DNA from: Opitutaceae bacterium
Lineage (GTDB): Bacteria > Verrucomicrobiota > Verrucomicrobiia > Opitutales > Opitutaceae
DNA length: 64,000 bases
Assembly (NCBI GenBank): GCA_016715765.1
Contig: JADJZJ010000006.1
Location: 1-64,000 of the forward strand
Direction of reading: 5' to 3'
Made by a program: the position numbers and the translations under genes. Shown here piece by piece: positions 33,629-41,540 of this stretch. Numbering within the stretch: the stretch's first letter is position 1; every line of letters starts with the position of its first letter. The notes beneath the pieces were generated by a model. That model did no database searches, was not told the origin of the DNA, and saw nothing but the letters and a program-made list of their open reading frames with translations.

Positions 33629-34778
33629 ATGAAATCAACCGGACTGAAGCGGCAGACCGTATTTGATCAACCCTCCTGGCGGCTTGCCACGGATGCCGTG
33701 GAGGCGTTCGTCACCTGTCGCGGCGGTCACCTGGCGCCGGTGACCTTCCAGACTGCCGCCGGCCCGGTGCAGCCCTTCGCGATCGCGCCCTGGCACGGTG
33801 AAAAACTGCCCAAGGGCTCGCCCGGCGTGCTCAAGCCGCTGCGCGGTGATTTTTTCTGCGCACCTTTCGGCAGCGGACCGCGTCCGTGGCGCGGTGAAAA
33901 CCATCCGCCCCACGGCGAGACGGCGGAAGGCGCCTGGCAGCTGCTCGGTCGCGAATCAGGCCCGGCCTCCCTGGTGGCGGAGTTGAAAACCCGCGTGCGT
34001 CCCGGCCGCGTGGTGAAACGCATCGCCCTGCGTCCCGGCGAAACGAACCTCTACCTCCGGCATGAATTCCACGGCATGAGCGGTCTGATGTCCTTCGGCC
34101 ATCACGCCACGCTGAAGTTTCCGGCCAAGCCCGGGTCCGGGCGCATCGCGCTCAGCCCGTGGCGTTTCGCCCAGGTCTGCCCGGAGCAGTTCGAGGATCC
34201 GGCGCTGGGCGGGTACAATTCGCTCCGGCGCGGGGCGGTCTTCCGCGACCTGCGCCGCGTGCCGCTGGCGGCGGGCGGGACCACCGATCTCACGCGCTAT
34301 CCGGCGCGGGCGGGTTTCGAGGATCTCGTGATGCTCTCGGCCCGGGCGGACACGCCCTATGCCTGGACCGCCGTGACCTTCCCGGAGCAGCGCTACGTGT
34401 GGTTCGCGCTCAAGGACCCGCGCGTGCTGGCCTCGACGGTCCTGTGGCACTCCAACGGCGGCCGGCACTACGCGCCGTGGAGCAGCCGGCACCGGGCCGT
34501 GCTCGGACTCGAGGAGGTGACGAGCAATTTTCCATTTCGGCCTCGCGGCCTCCGCCGCCTCCAATCCCGTGTCGCGGCGCGGCATCCCGACCGCCCGGCG
34601 GCTCGACCCGCGCCGGCCCCTGGTCGTGCCCTACATCATGGCCGTCGCGGCCATCCCGCGTGGATTCGACACGGTGCGCACGATCAGTTTCCGCGGCGAT
34701 CACCTCGTGCTGCGCGCCGCTTCCGGCCAGTCCGTCCGCCATGCCGTGGACCTTTCCTTTCTGCATCCCACTCCATGA
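33629..34778 (+). CDS. Galactose-mutarotase-like beta-sandwich protein, one frameshift
   Basis: The first ~300 residues (MKSTGLKRQTVFDQPSWRL to GLEEVTSNF) resemble the aldose epimerase/mutarotase beta-sandwich fold: GHLAPVTF, FFCAPFGSGPRPWRG, LRHEFHGMSGLMSFGHHATL, YAWTAVTFPEQRYVWFALKD. The frame breaks at a run of T near 34530 and resumes as HFGLAASAASNPVSRRGIPT to SFLHPTP, ending at 34778. One T too many in the run would explain the break. The stop then overlaps the start of the D-lyxose isomerase gene (ATGA). A role in sugar handling with its neighbours is inferred; the family is uncertain. Confidence 0.6.
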
Positions 34779-35350
34779 AACGATCCGAAATCAACGCCAT
34801 CTACCGCCAGGCCCTGGCCTGTTTCGCCCGCCACCACTGGGCGCTCCCGCCCGCGCCCCGCTGGGACATCACCGACTTCGGCCTGCGCGATTTTCCGCGC
34901 TTCGGGCTCACGCTCATCAACCTCGCGACCGAGCCGGAGTATTGCGAAAAACTCATGTACGCCCGCCGCGGCCAGACCACGCCGTGCCACACGCATGCGA
35001 AGAAGAAGGAGGACATCATCTGCCGCAGCGGCGAACTGACGCTCCAACTGTGGCCGAAGCAGCCGGTGGCGGGTGCGGCCCTGCCCCCGACGCTGACGGT
35101 CCCCGTCAACGGTACGCCGACGGTCATCCGGACTGGTGAGCCGTACGCGCTTCCGGCCGGGTCGCGCGTCACCCTCGTCCCCGGCGTGTGGCACGCGTTC
35201 TACCCGACCAGCGACGAGTGCATCATCGGGGAGGTCTCGACCGCCAACGACGACCTGCACGACAACTTCTTCCTCAACCCCGACATCGGCCGCTTCCCCG
35301 GCCTCGAGGAAGACGAACCCGCCGCCATCCGGCTGATCTCGGAAAAGTAA
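34775..35350 (+). CDS. D-lyxose ketol-isomerase
   Basis: The 191-residue protein starts MKRSEINAIYRQALACF and has a cupin core with RRGQTTPCHTHAKKKEDIICR, whose His and Glu residues probably bind the metal, and a C-terminal LVPGVWHAFYPTSDECIIGEVST. This matches the D-lyxose/D-mannose isomerase family (former DUF1498), which interconverts D-lyxose and D-xylulose, with D-mannose and D-fructose as alternative substrates. It is coupled to the mutarotase-like gene and is followed by a PfkB kinase, so the three may form a sugar-utilisation set. Confidence 0.88.
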   Translation: MKRSEINAIYRQALACFARHHWALPPAPRWDITDFGLRDFPRFGLTLINLATEPEYCEKLMYARRGQTTPCHTHAKKKEDIICRSGELTLQLWPKQPVAGAALPPTLTVPVNGTPTVIRTGEPYALPAGSRVTLVPGVWHAFYPTSDECIIGEVSTANDDLHDNFFLNPDIGRFPGLEEDEPAAIRLISEK

Positions 35351-35352
35351 TT

Positions 35353-35500
35353 CTTAACCACAGATGGGGGCATCGCTTATTGGTTATTGCTTATGGCTTA
35401 TTGATTATGTCCGACCCTGGTTATTTCTGTGCCTTTTGTGCCTCTTGTGGCCATGCCTTGGTTTGTATCCGTGCCATCAGTGAAATCCGTGGTTAAAAAA
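35353..35500. repeat. CACGGAT-family element with nested repeats
   Basis: A worn left arm (TTAACCACAGATGG) and a good right arm (GTGAAATCCGTGGTTAAA) flank a TTATTGGTTATTGCTTATGG array and a GCCTCTTGTGGCCATG segment. It lies between the isomerase and the kinase genes. Confidence 0.75.
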
Positions 35501-35515
35501 TAACGTCTCCCTCCC

Positions 35516-36520
35516 ATGCGCTCTGGAATTCTCGCCGCCGGTAACTGGCTCATCGATCATGTTAAGCTCATTGATTCGTGGCCGCCCCAGGACGGCCTGG
35601 TCAGCATCACCAGCCAGACCGCCGGCAACGGCGGCGGCCCCTACAACGTGCTCAAGGCGCTGGCCCGACTGCGGGCGGCTTTCCCGCTGGCCGGTCTCGG
35701 CCTCGTGGGGGACGACGACAACGGCCGCGCCATCCAGTCGGACTGCGATGCCCACGGCATCGACCGCACGCGGCTCCACATGCATCCGGTGGCGAGCACG
35801 AGCTACACCGACGTGATGACGGTCAGCGGCACCGGGCGTCGGACGTTCTTCCATCATCGCGGCGCCAATGCGCTGCTCGGGCCGGAGCATTTCGATTTCA
35901 CGGACGTGAAGGCCAGATACTTCTACCTCGCGTACCTGCTGCTGCTCGACGCGCTGGATGCGCCCGATGAACGCGGGGTGCCGCGGGCCGCGGCCGTGCT
36001 GCAGCGGGCGCGGACGGCGGGGCTGAAGACCGCGCTCGACTGCGTCAGCGAGAACAGCGACCGCTTCAAGTCGGTCGTCCTGCCGGTGCTGCCGTACGCC
36101 GACGTCCTCTTCACGAACGATTACGAGGCGGAGAAGATCACCGGGCGCACCCTGGGTCGCGGCGAGTCGCTCAATCGCGCCGAGGTCGAGGCCGCGGGCC
36201 GCGACCTGCTCGCCTCAGGCGTGCGCGAGTGGGTGATCCTGCATTATCCCGAGGGCGCGTGTGCGGTCGGTCGCGACGGGACGGTCGCCCACCAGGGCAG
36301 CGTGAGAATGCCGCCGGTGGAAATCGCCGGCACCGTGGGTGCGGGCGATGCCTTTGCCGCCGGTGTGCTCTACGGCCTCCACGAACACTGGCCGATTGCC
36401 CGGGGCCTGGAACTCGGCGTCTGCGCCGCCGCCGCCTCGCTGCGCCACCCCTCCTGCTCGGAATCCATCGCCCCGGTCGCCGACTGCCTCGCCCTCGGCG
36501 CACGGTACGGCTACCGTTGA
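35516..36520 (+). CDS. PfkB-family carbohydrate kinase
   Basis: The 334-residue protein starts MRSGILAAGNWLIDHVKLID and has the N-terminal GNGGGPYNVLKALARL segment and the C-terminal PfkB signature VGAGDAFAAGVLYGL, with the catalytic Asp in GAGDAF. The substrate is not determinable, but ketose kinases (fructose, xylulose, tagatose type) are common in this family. It follows the D-lyxose isomerase and may phosphorylate its product. Confidence 0.9.
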   Translation: MRSGILAAGNWLIDHVKLIDSWPPQDGLVSITSQTAGNGGGPYNVLKALARLRAAFPLAGLGLVGDDDNGRAIQSDCDAHGIDRTRLHMHPVASTSYTDVMTVSGTGRRTFFHHRGANALLGPEHFDFTDVKARYFYLAYLLLLDALDAPDERGVPRAAAVLQRARTAGLKTALDCVSENSDRFKSVVLPVLPYADVLFTNDYEAEKITGRTLGRGESLNRAEVEAAGRDLLASGVREWVILHYPEGACAVGRDGTVAHQGSVRMPPVEIAGTVGAGDAFAAGVLYGLHEHWPIARGLELGVCAAAASLRHPSCSESIAPVADCLALGARYGYR

Positions 36521-36534
36521 AATACCTAAATACC

Positions 36535-36703
36535 TTTAACCACGGATTTCACGGATGACACGGATGGGAACCAATCGATGGCCGCAAAAGGCTCAAAATA
36601 CTCATAAGAATTCCAAGGCTTTGGGCTTTGAGCATTATGAGCCTCTTGTGGCCATTCCCAGGGTCCTGCATCCGTGCCATCCGTGAAATCCGTGGTTAAA
36701 CAA
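36535..36703. repeat. CACGGAT-family inverted repeat with nested palindrome
   Basis: The left arm reads AACCACGGATTTCACGGATG; the right arm is its inverse, ending AAATCCGTGGTTAAAC. Between them ATGGCCGCAAAAGGCTC faces GAGCCTCTTGTGGCCAT. It separates the PfkB-type kinase and glcD genes. Confidence 0.85.
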
Positions 36704-36716
36704 ACACCCTGCCGCC

Positions 36717-38087
36717 ATGATTGACGCCCTTATCCGCCTGCTTGGTCCCGACAATGTCCTCACCGCCAAGGAGGATCTCATTCCCTACGGCTTCGACGGC
36801 ACCGCGGCATTGAAGCAACTGCCGCGGGCGGTGGTCTTTCCGCACACGGCCGGGGAGATATCCACCATTCTGAAACTGGCGCGCGAGCACCGCACTCCCG
36901 TGGTCACACGGGGTTCGGGCACGGGCCTGAGCGGCGGCAGCGTGCCCGTGGCCGGGGCGCTGGTGCTGTGCGTGCTCAAGCTCGACCGCATCCTCGAGGT
37001 GGACGAGAAGAACCTGACCATGCTGGTCGAACCCGGCGTGGTGACCCAGCGGATCTTCGACACCGCCGACGCGGCGGGACTCTTCTACCCGCCCGACCCC
37101 GGCTCGATGAAGATCAGCACCATCGGCGGCAACGTGGCCGAGAACGCCGGCGGACTGCGCGGCCTCAAGTACGGCGTGACGCGTGACTACGTCATGGGAC
37201 TCGAGGTGGTCCTCGCCGACGGATCCATCTGCTGGCTCGGCAACAAGTGCGTAAAGGATGTTGCCGGCTACAATCTCCGCGATCTCTTCATCGGCAGCGA
37301 GGGCACGCTCGGCGTGATCACCAAGGTCCTGCTCAAGCTCCTGCCCAAGCCCGCCGCGCGCCAGACCCTGCTGGCGACCTACGCGCAGATGGATGCCGCG
37401 GCCGAGACCGTGTCGGCCATCATCGCGGCGAAGATCATTCCCTGCACCCTCGAGTTTCTCGACCGCAAGACCATCCGGTGCGTGGAGGATTTCGCGAAGG
37501 TCGGCCTGCCCCTTGACGCCGAGGCGCTGCTGCTGATCGAGACCGATGGTCACCCGGCCGCCGCCGAGGACGAGGCGGGGCGGATCGAGGCCCTGGCGAA
37601 GGCCAATGGCGCGACCTCCGTGAAGCGCGCCGCCAATGCCGCCGAGGCCGCGAAGCTCGCGACCGCGCGGCGCAGCGCCTTCTCCGCGCTGGCGCGGCTC
37701 AAGCCCACCACGATCCTGGAGGATGCCACCGTGCCCCGCAGCGAGCTGGCGAAGATGATCCGCTTCATCGAGCAGACCGCGGCGAAGCACCGCCTCGACA
37801 TCGCCACCTTCGGCCATTTCGGCGACGGCAACCTCCACCCGACCTTTTTGACGAACGAACGCGACACCGCGGAGATGCACCGCGTGGAAACCGCGATGAA
37901 GGAAATCTTCGATTACGCGCTGTCGCTGGGCGGCACCATCACCGGCGAGCACGGCGTGGGGCTGGCAAAGAAGGCGTACCTCCGGCAGCAGTTGGGCGAG
38001 GGGAGTTACCGGCTGCTGGAGATGGTGAAGCGGACGCTGGATCCGGATGGCATACTGAACCCGGGGAAGATTTTTGAGCGGAAATAA
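36717..38087 (+). CDS. glcD: Glycolate oxidase FAD-binding subunit
   Basis: The 456-residue protein belongs to the FAD-linked oxidase family (GlcD/lactate dehydrogenase type). It shows the FAD-binding segments VVTRGSGTGLSGGSVPV, DPGSMKISTIGGNVAENAGG and GSEGTLGVITKVLLKLLP, and the C-terminal ITGEHGVGLAKKAYLRQ. It oxidises glycolate or another 2-hydroxy acid with the iron-sulfur partner GlcF. The gene for that partner follows after an interposed repeat unit of 454 bases. Confidence 0.92.
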   Translation: MIDALIRLLGPDNVLTAKEDLIPYGFDGTAALKQLPRAVVFPHTAGEISTILKLAREHRTPVVTRGSGTGLSGGSVPVAGALVLCVLKLDRILEVDEKNLTMLVEPGVVTQRIFDTADAAGLFYPPDPGSMKISTIGGNVAENAGGLRGLKYGVTRDYVMGLEVVLADGSICWLGNKCVKDVAGYNLRDLFIGSEGTLGVITKVLLKLLPKPAARQTLLATYAQMDAAAETVSAIIAAKIIPCTLEFLDRKTIRCVEDFAKVGLPLDAEALLLIETDGHPAAAEDEAGRIEALAKANGATSVKRAANAAEAAKLATARRSAFSALARLKPTTILEDATVPRSELAKMIRFIEQTAAKHRLDIATFGHFGDGNLHPTFLTNERDTAEMHRVETAMKEIFDYALSLGGTITGEHGVGLAKKAYLRQQLGEGSYRLLEMVKRTLDPDGILNPGKIFERK

Positions 38088-38541
38088 ACGCTTAACGCTT
38101 AACGTTTAACACTTAACGCTCAAGGGCATGCAATTGACTAAGTTCAACCTGGAAGAGCGTTTGCTGGAGTTTGCGGCCCGGATAATCCGGGTGTCGGAAT
38201 CGATGAAGCGCAGTCGTGCCGGCAATCACATAGCCGACCAACTGCTGCGCTCGGGCACCTCACCCTTCGGACATCACGGTGAAGCCGAGGGTGCGGAATC
38301 GCGTGACGATTTTATCCACAAGCTGAAGGTTTGTTACAAAGAGCTGCGCGAAAGCCGAAGATGGCTGCGGTTGGTGCAGCGAGCGGAGCTCATCACCCGG
38401 CCCAACCTGCTGGACGGTTTGCTCAGCGAGGCCGAAGAACTCGTCCGCATCTTTGCCAGCAGCATCCGCACGGCCCAGCGCAATCGAGGAGGGGTCGTCA
38501 CTTGAGCGTTAAAAGTTCAGCGTTAAACGTTGAGCGTTCTC
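38088..38541. mobile_element. TTAACG inverted-repeat unit carrying an S23 four-helix-bundle gene
   Basis: The left arm (38088-38125) reads ACGCTTAACGCTTAACG and ends AACGCTCAAG; the right arm (38501-38541) is its inverse, beginning CTTGAGCGTT. The S23 gene fills the loop: its ATG is two bases after the left arm and its stop (TGA at 38503) lies within the right arm. The unit separates glcD from glcF, normally adjacent genes. A gene-less copy of the arms is found in frame inside glcF (39499-39606). Mobility is inferred from this layout. Confidence 0.65.
38128..38505 (+). CDS. Four-helix-bundle protein of the S23/intervening-sequence family
   Basis: The 125-residue protein is helical throughout: LEERLLEFAARIIRVSESM, NHIADQLLRSGTSPFGHHGEA, DDFIHKLKVCYKELRESRRWL and a C-terminal helix. 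The segment QLLRSGTS and the following KLKVCYKELRE(S/T) are the family signature of the S23 proteins first found in intervening sequences of 23S rRNA genes. Related bundles occur as Avd in diversity-generating retroelements, but no reverse transcriptase is nearby. The function of free-standing copies is unknown. It lies tightly between inverted repeat arms. Confidence 0.85.
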   Translation: MQLTKFNLEERLLEFAARIIRVSESMKRSRAGNHIADQLLRSGTSPFGHHGEAEGAESRDDFIHKLKVCYKELRESRRWLRLVQRAELITRPNLLDGLLSEAEELVRIFASSIRTAQRNRGGVVT

Positions 38542-38579
38542 CGGATGAGCATGCCGCGTCAGGAAACCTGCTGGCGAAA

Positions 38580-39986
38580 ATGGACTATTCCATCCTCCAG
38601 CAATGCATGCACTGCGGCATGTGCCTCCCCACCTGCCCGACGTACGCCGAGACGGGGCGGGAGCGGCATTCGCCGCGGGGGCGGATTGCGCTGATGCGGG
38701 CGATCGCCGACGGCGAGCTCGTGGTGACGAAGAGCTTTGGCGAGGAAATGTACTACTGCCTGGGCTGCCTCGCCTGCACCACGGCCTGCCCGGCCGGGGT
38801 CAACTACGCGGAACTCTTCGAGACCGCGCGCATCGAGGTGGAACGCCAGGGCGTGCTGGACTCGCCGAAGCGCGACGCGATCCGCTGGTTCGCGCTGCGG
38901 CTGATCTTCACCCGGCCGCGGCTGCTGCGCCTGGTCGGACGCCTGATCCGGCTGTGGCAGGTCAGCGGCCTGCAGGGATTCGCGCGGAAAACGGGGTTGA
39001 TCAAACTGCTGCCCGGGCGGCTGGGGGAGCTCGAACCGCAGACTCCGGTGATCCGGGCGAAATTTTCGCACCAACTCATCGCCCCGGTGGAAGCGGCCCG
39101 CGGCGCGCAGCGTTACCGCGTGGCCGTGCTCACGGGCTGCGTGCAGGACCTGATCTTCAGCGAGATCAACCGCGCCACCGTGGATGTCCTGATCGAGAAC
39201 GGCTGCGAGGTGTTCACGCCCCCGGTGCAGCCCTGCTGCGGTTCGCTCCATGCGCACAACGGCGACGTGGATTCCGCCCGGGAGCTCGCCCGGCGCCAGC
39301 TCGACCTGATCGATCCTTTCCAAGTCGACGCAATCATCTCCAACGCCGGCGGCTGCGGCTCGCACCTCCGGCACTACGGCCACTTGCTGGCCGACGATCC
39401 GCTGTACGCCGGCAAGGCGAAGGAATGGTCACGAAAGCTGAAGGACGTCCATGAGTGGCTGGTGGAGATCGGCTTCCGCAAGCCGAAGGCGCCGAAGGAA
39501 CGCTCAACGTTTAACGCTCAACATTTAACGCTCAACGAACAGAGCGCCGGCGGCGCGATGGAAAATACTTCAGCGTTAAACGTTAAAAGTTCAGCGTTGA
39601 GCGTTCATGATAAGCCAGCGCCACAGGCGCTGACTTATCATGAGTCCTGCCACCTCTGCCACGGGCAGAAGGTGAGCGGCCCGCCGCGGGAGATCCTGCG
39701 GGCGCTGCCGGGGTTCGAGCTGCGCGAGTGCGCCGAGGCGACCTGGTGCTGCGGCAGCGCCGGCATCTACAACATCACCCAGCCGGAGACGGCGGCCTGG
39801 CTGCAGGAGCGCAAGACGGGCCATGTGCGGGCGACGGGCGCGGACGTGGTCGCGACGGCGAATCCCGGCTGCCACTTGCAGCTGGAGAACGGCCTGAAGC
39901 AGGCCGGCGATACGACCACGGTGGTGTTGCACCCGGTCGTGCTGCTGGCCCGCGCGTACGCGGCGGAGCGAAAAGACTGGGATTAA
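38580..39986 (+). CDS. glcF: Glycolate oxidase iron-sulfur subunit, with an in-frame repeat insertion
   Basis: The start MDYSILQQCMHCGMCLPTCPTY at 38580 opens directly into the first 4Fe-4S motif; a second is CLGCLACTTACPAG with minor variation (CLACTTACP). The two CCG domains show LTGCVQDLIF, PCCGSLHAHNG, YHESCHLCHGQKV and WCCGSAGIYN, as in GlcF/GlpC-type proteins. The 468-residue length exceeds the usual ~410-430. About 36-40 extra residues (from KERSTFNAQ to about ALSVHDKP) are encoded by an inserted TTAACG repeat without loss of frame. It works with GlcD upstream. Confidence 0.9.
   Translation: MDYSILQQCMHCGMCLPTCPTYAETGRERHSPRGRIALMRAIADGELVVTKSFGEEMYYCLGCLACTTACPAGVNYAELFETARIEVERQGVLDSPKRDAIRWFALRLIFTRPRLLRLVGRLIRLWQVSGLQGFARKTGLIKLLPGRLGELEPQTPVIRAKFSHQLIAPVEAARGAQRYRVAVLTGCVQDLIFSEINRATVDVLIENGCEVFTPPVQPCCGSLHAHNGDVDSARELARRQLDLIDPFQVDAIISNAGGCGSHLRHYGHLLADDPLYAGKAKEWSRKLKDVHEWLVEIGFRKPKAPKERSTFNAQHLTLNEQSAGGAMENTSALNVKSSALSVHDKPAPQALTYHESCHLCHGQKVSGPPREILRALPGFELRECAEATWCCGSAGIYNITQPETAAWLQERKTGHVRATGADVVATANPGCHLQLENGLKQAGDTTTVVLHPVVLLARAYAAERKDWD
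39499..39606. repeat. In-frame TTAACG inverted repeat inside glcF
   Basis: The left arm (39499-39538) reads AACGCTCAACGTTTAACG and the right arm (39570-39606) GTTAAACGTTAAAAGTTCAG, its inverse. The loop of about 30 bases has no gene. Directly after it (39607-39641) a strong hairpin with CATGATAAG and CTTATCATG ends lies over the conserved YHES codons. The insertion does not break the frame and encodes a polar peptide between the two CCG domains. Confidence 0.85.
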
Positions 39987-40382
39987 GCGCAAAGACGCTA
40001 AGGCGCAAAGGTCGGCGACAATGGGACCGGCTTATACCAACGGCCTATAAAATGGGATTTTAGGATACGTCTTCAAATTGTGTTTTATGCCTTCAGTCCC
40101 CATGGCGGTCTGGCTGTAGGAGCGGCTTTACGCCGCGATCAGGTGCGCAATCTCGCGGCGTAAAGCCGCACCTGCAGGAGGGCCGTCTATTTTGAAGACG
40201 TACCCTAGGATCTGGGGTAGCTACGAGTGTGAGCGAGTGGATCGCACACTGCGTACGCCAAACCACCGCTCGCTCGCGCTCGTAGCTGCCCGAAGGTTCG
40301 ATTGTTACAGGCGATTGGGATAACCCCCATGCATTGAGGCGTCCCCTTACTCTGACCTTCGCGCCTTTGCGTCTTCGCGCTT
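39985..40382. repeat. Composite repeat region after glcF
   Basis: The outer arms are GCGCAAAGACGCTAAGGCGC (39985 on) and GCGCCTTTGCGTCTTCGCGC (ending 40382). Inside are a GTAGGAGCGGC doublet (40115-40177) and a GTAGCTACGAG doublet (40217-40289). The region of about 400 bases contains no gene I can support. Confidence 0.75.
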
Positions 40383-40404
40383 AATCCGTTCTCCAAATTT
40401 CGAA

Positions 40405-41253
40405 TTACGTCAGCTTCGACAGGCGCGTGGCGGTGTCGGCGCGGAGACGCTCGATGCGGCCAAGGGCGAAATCGGTCACGGACAGCGTCTCATCCTCGAC
40501 CAGCGGCGTGAGGTCCAGCGCCCAGGCGACCTGCGTGAAGGCGTCGGTGGTGTGCGACGAGTGAAACGTGGCGTTGGCCTGGCGGCGTCCGATCGAGGCG
40601 GTGTCGTAGCGTTTGCCGCCGACGACCTGCGACTTGAAAACCTGGATGAGCTGGAGCGCGAGCTCCGGGTGGGCGCCGCAGTCCATGGCGACCTTCTCGT
40701 CATCCAGCAGCCAGTCGAGCCCGCGCCACGCTTCGACTCCGAGCACGCGGGCCGGCCGCTGGGCCTTGGGGAGGGAGCGGATGGCCTCGAGGCAGCGCAG
40801 CATGACGCCGACGTGGGTGTCGTGCTTGTCGAGGGGCTGGTGCAGGTAGACGGTCTGCGGACGGCAGGCGGAGAAGATCGCGGCGAGATCCGCCCGCACG
40901 CCGGGATGTCCGGGCCGCTTCACGTCGGCGCTGGGGTGGGCGAGTTGGAGCTGCAGGTTGTACTTCCCCAGGCGGGCGGCGGTGCGCTGCTCCTCCACGC
41001 GGACGAGCTTCATCTGTTCGTCGGTGTGGTTCGCGAAGGGGCCGGTCCGCGGCGAACCGGCGCCATTGGTGACGACCACGCCGGTGAAGAACCGGTCGGT
41101 GCGGCCGTAGCACTCGGCGACGGCGGGATACGCGTTGATCTCGATGTCGTCCTGGTGCGCGATCACGCACAGGTGCGTGGTGCGGGCGAGGGCGGCGGCG
41201 GCATCGCCGCCGGCCGGGACAAAGATATCGGCTTCGGGTCGGGAGAATTTCAT
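40405..41253 (-). CDS. PIG-L family deacetylase
   Basis: The 282-residue protein has the zinc-site motif CVIAHQDDIEINAY (AHxDD), VVVTNGAGSPR and a later LHQPLDKHDTHVGVMLRCLEAIR segment whose His residues complete the metal site. The family removes N-acetyl groups from sugars such as GlcNAc derivatives. It lies next to a NahK-like kinase and a GH116 enzyme, so action on an amino sugar released from glycans is likely. The C-terminal SSHTTDAFTQVAWALDLTPLV is typical of the LmbE-like subgroup. Confidence 0.88.
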   Translation of the reverse strand: MKFSRPEADIFVPAGGDAAAALARTTHLCVIAHQDDIEINAYPAVAECYGRTDRFFTGVVVTNGAGSPRTGPFANHTDEQMKLVRVEEQRTAARLGKYNLQLQLAHPSADVKRPGHPGVRADLAAIFSACRPQTVYLHQPLDKHDTHVGVMLRCLEAIRSLPKAQRPARVLGVEAWRGLDWLLDDEKVAMDCGAHPELALQLIQVFKSQVVGGKRYDTASIGRRQANATFHSSHTTDAFTQVAWALDLTPLVEDETLSVTDFALGRIERLRADTATRLSKLT

Positions 41254-41296
41254 GGGAGGGACGGAAGGAAGGGAAAGCGTACGGGAGAGGGGGGAG

Positions 41297-41517
41297 AACG
41301 CTCAACGCTTAACGTTTAACTTTTAACGTTCAAGGGGAGGAGGCGGTGGGGGAAAACGCAGAACGTCGAACGTCGAACACCGAAGTGGCCGGCGGTGTAG
41401 CTACGAGCGTGAGCGAGTGGTGGACATGCAGCGAATGCCAAACTCCACTCGCTCACGCTCGTAGCTACCCTCCGGCACTTAAGCGTTCAGCGTTAAAAGT
41501 TCAGCGTTCAGCGTTCC
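41297..41517. repeat. Stacked TTAACG/GAACG arms with nested GTAGCTACGAG hairpin
   Basis: At 41297-41335 stands an arm CTCAACGCTTAACGTTTAAC. At 41361-41517 another pair of arms (GAACGTCGAACGTCGAAC against TTAAGCGTTCAGCGTTAAAA) encloses the doublet GTAGCTACGAGCG (41397-41468). The order matches the element at 22731-22900. No gene is seen in this gap of 287 bases. Confidence 0.8.
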
Positions 41518-41540
41518 GGCGCGGCCGCCGCGCCGGCCCG

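Noticed and set aside
33629..35350. A single 573-residue fusion of the mutarotase-like protein and D-lyxose isomerase.
   Set aside because: The join translates an out-of-frame Arg/Pro-rich stretch; the correct frame of the first gene ends at 34778 with an ATGA overlap to the isomerase start.
38128..38505. Possible accessory protein (Avd) of a diversity-generating retroelement.
   Set aside because: No reverse transcriptase, template repeat or variable-repeat gene is nearby; the S23 family assignment explains the protein better.
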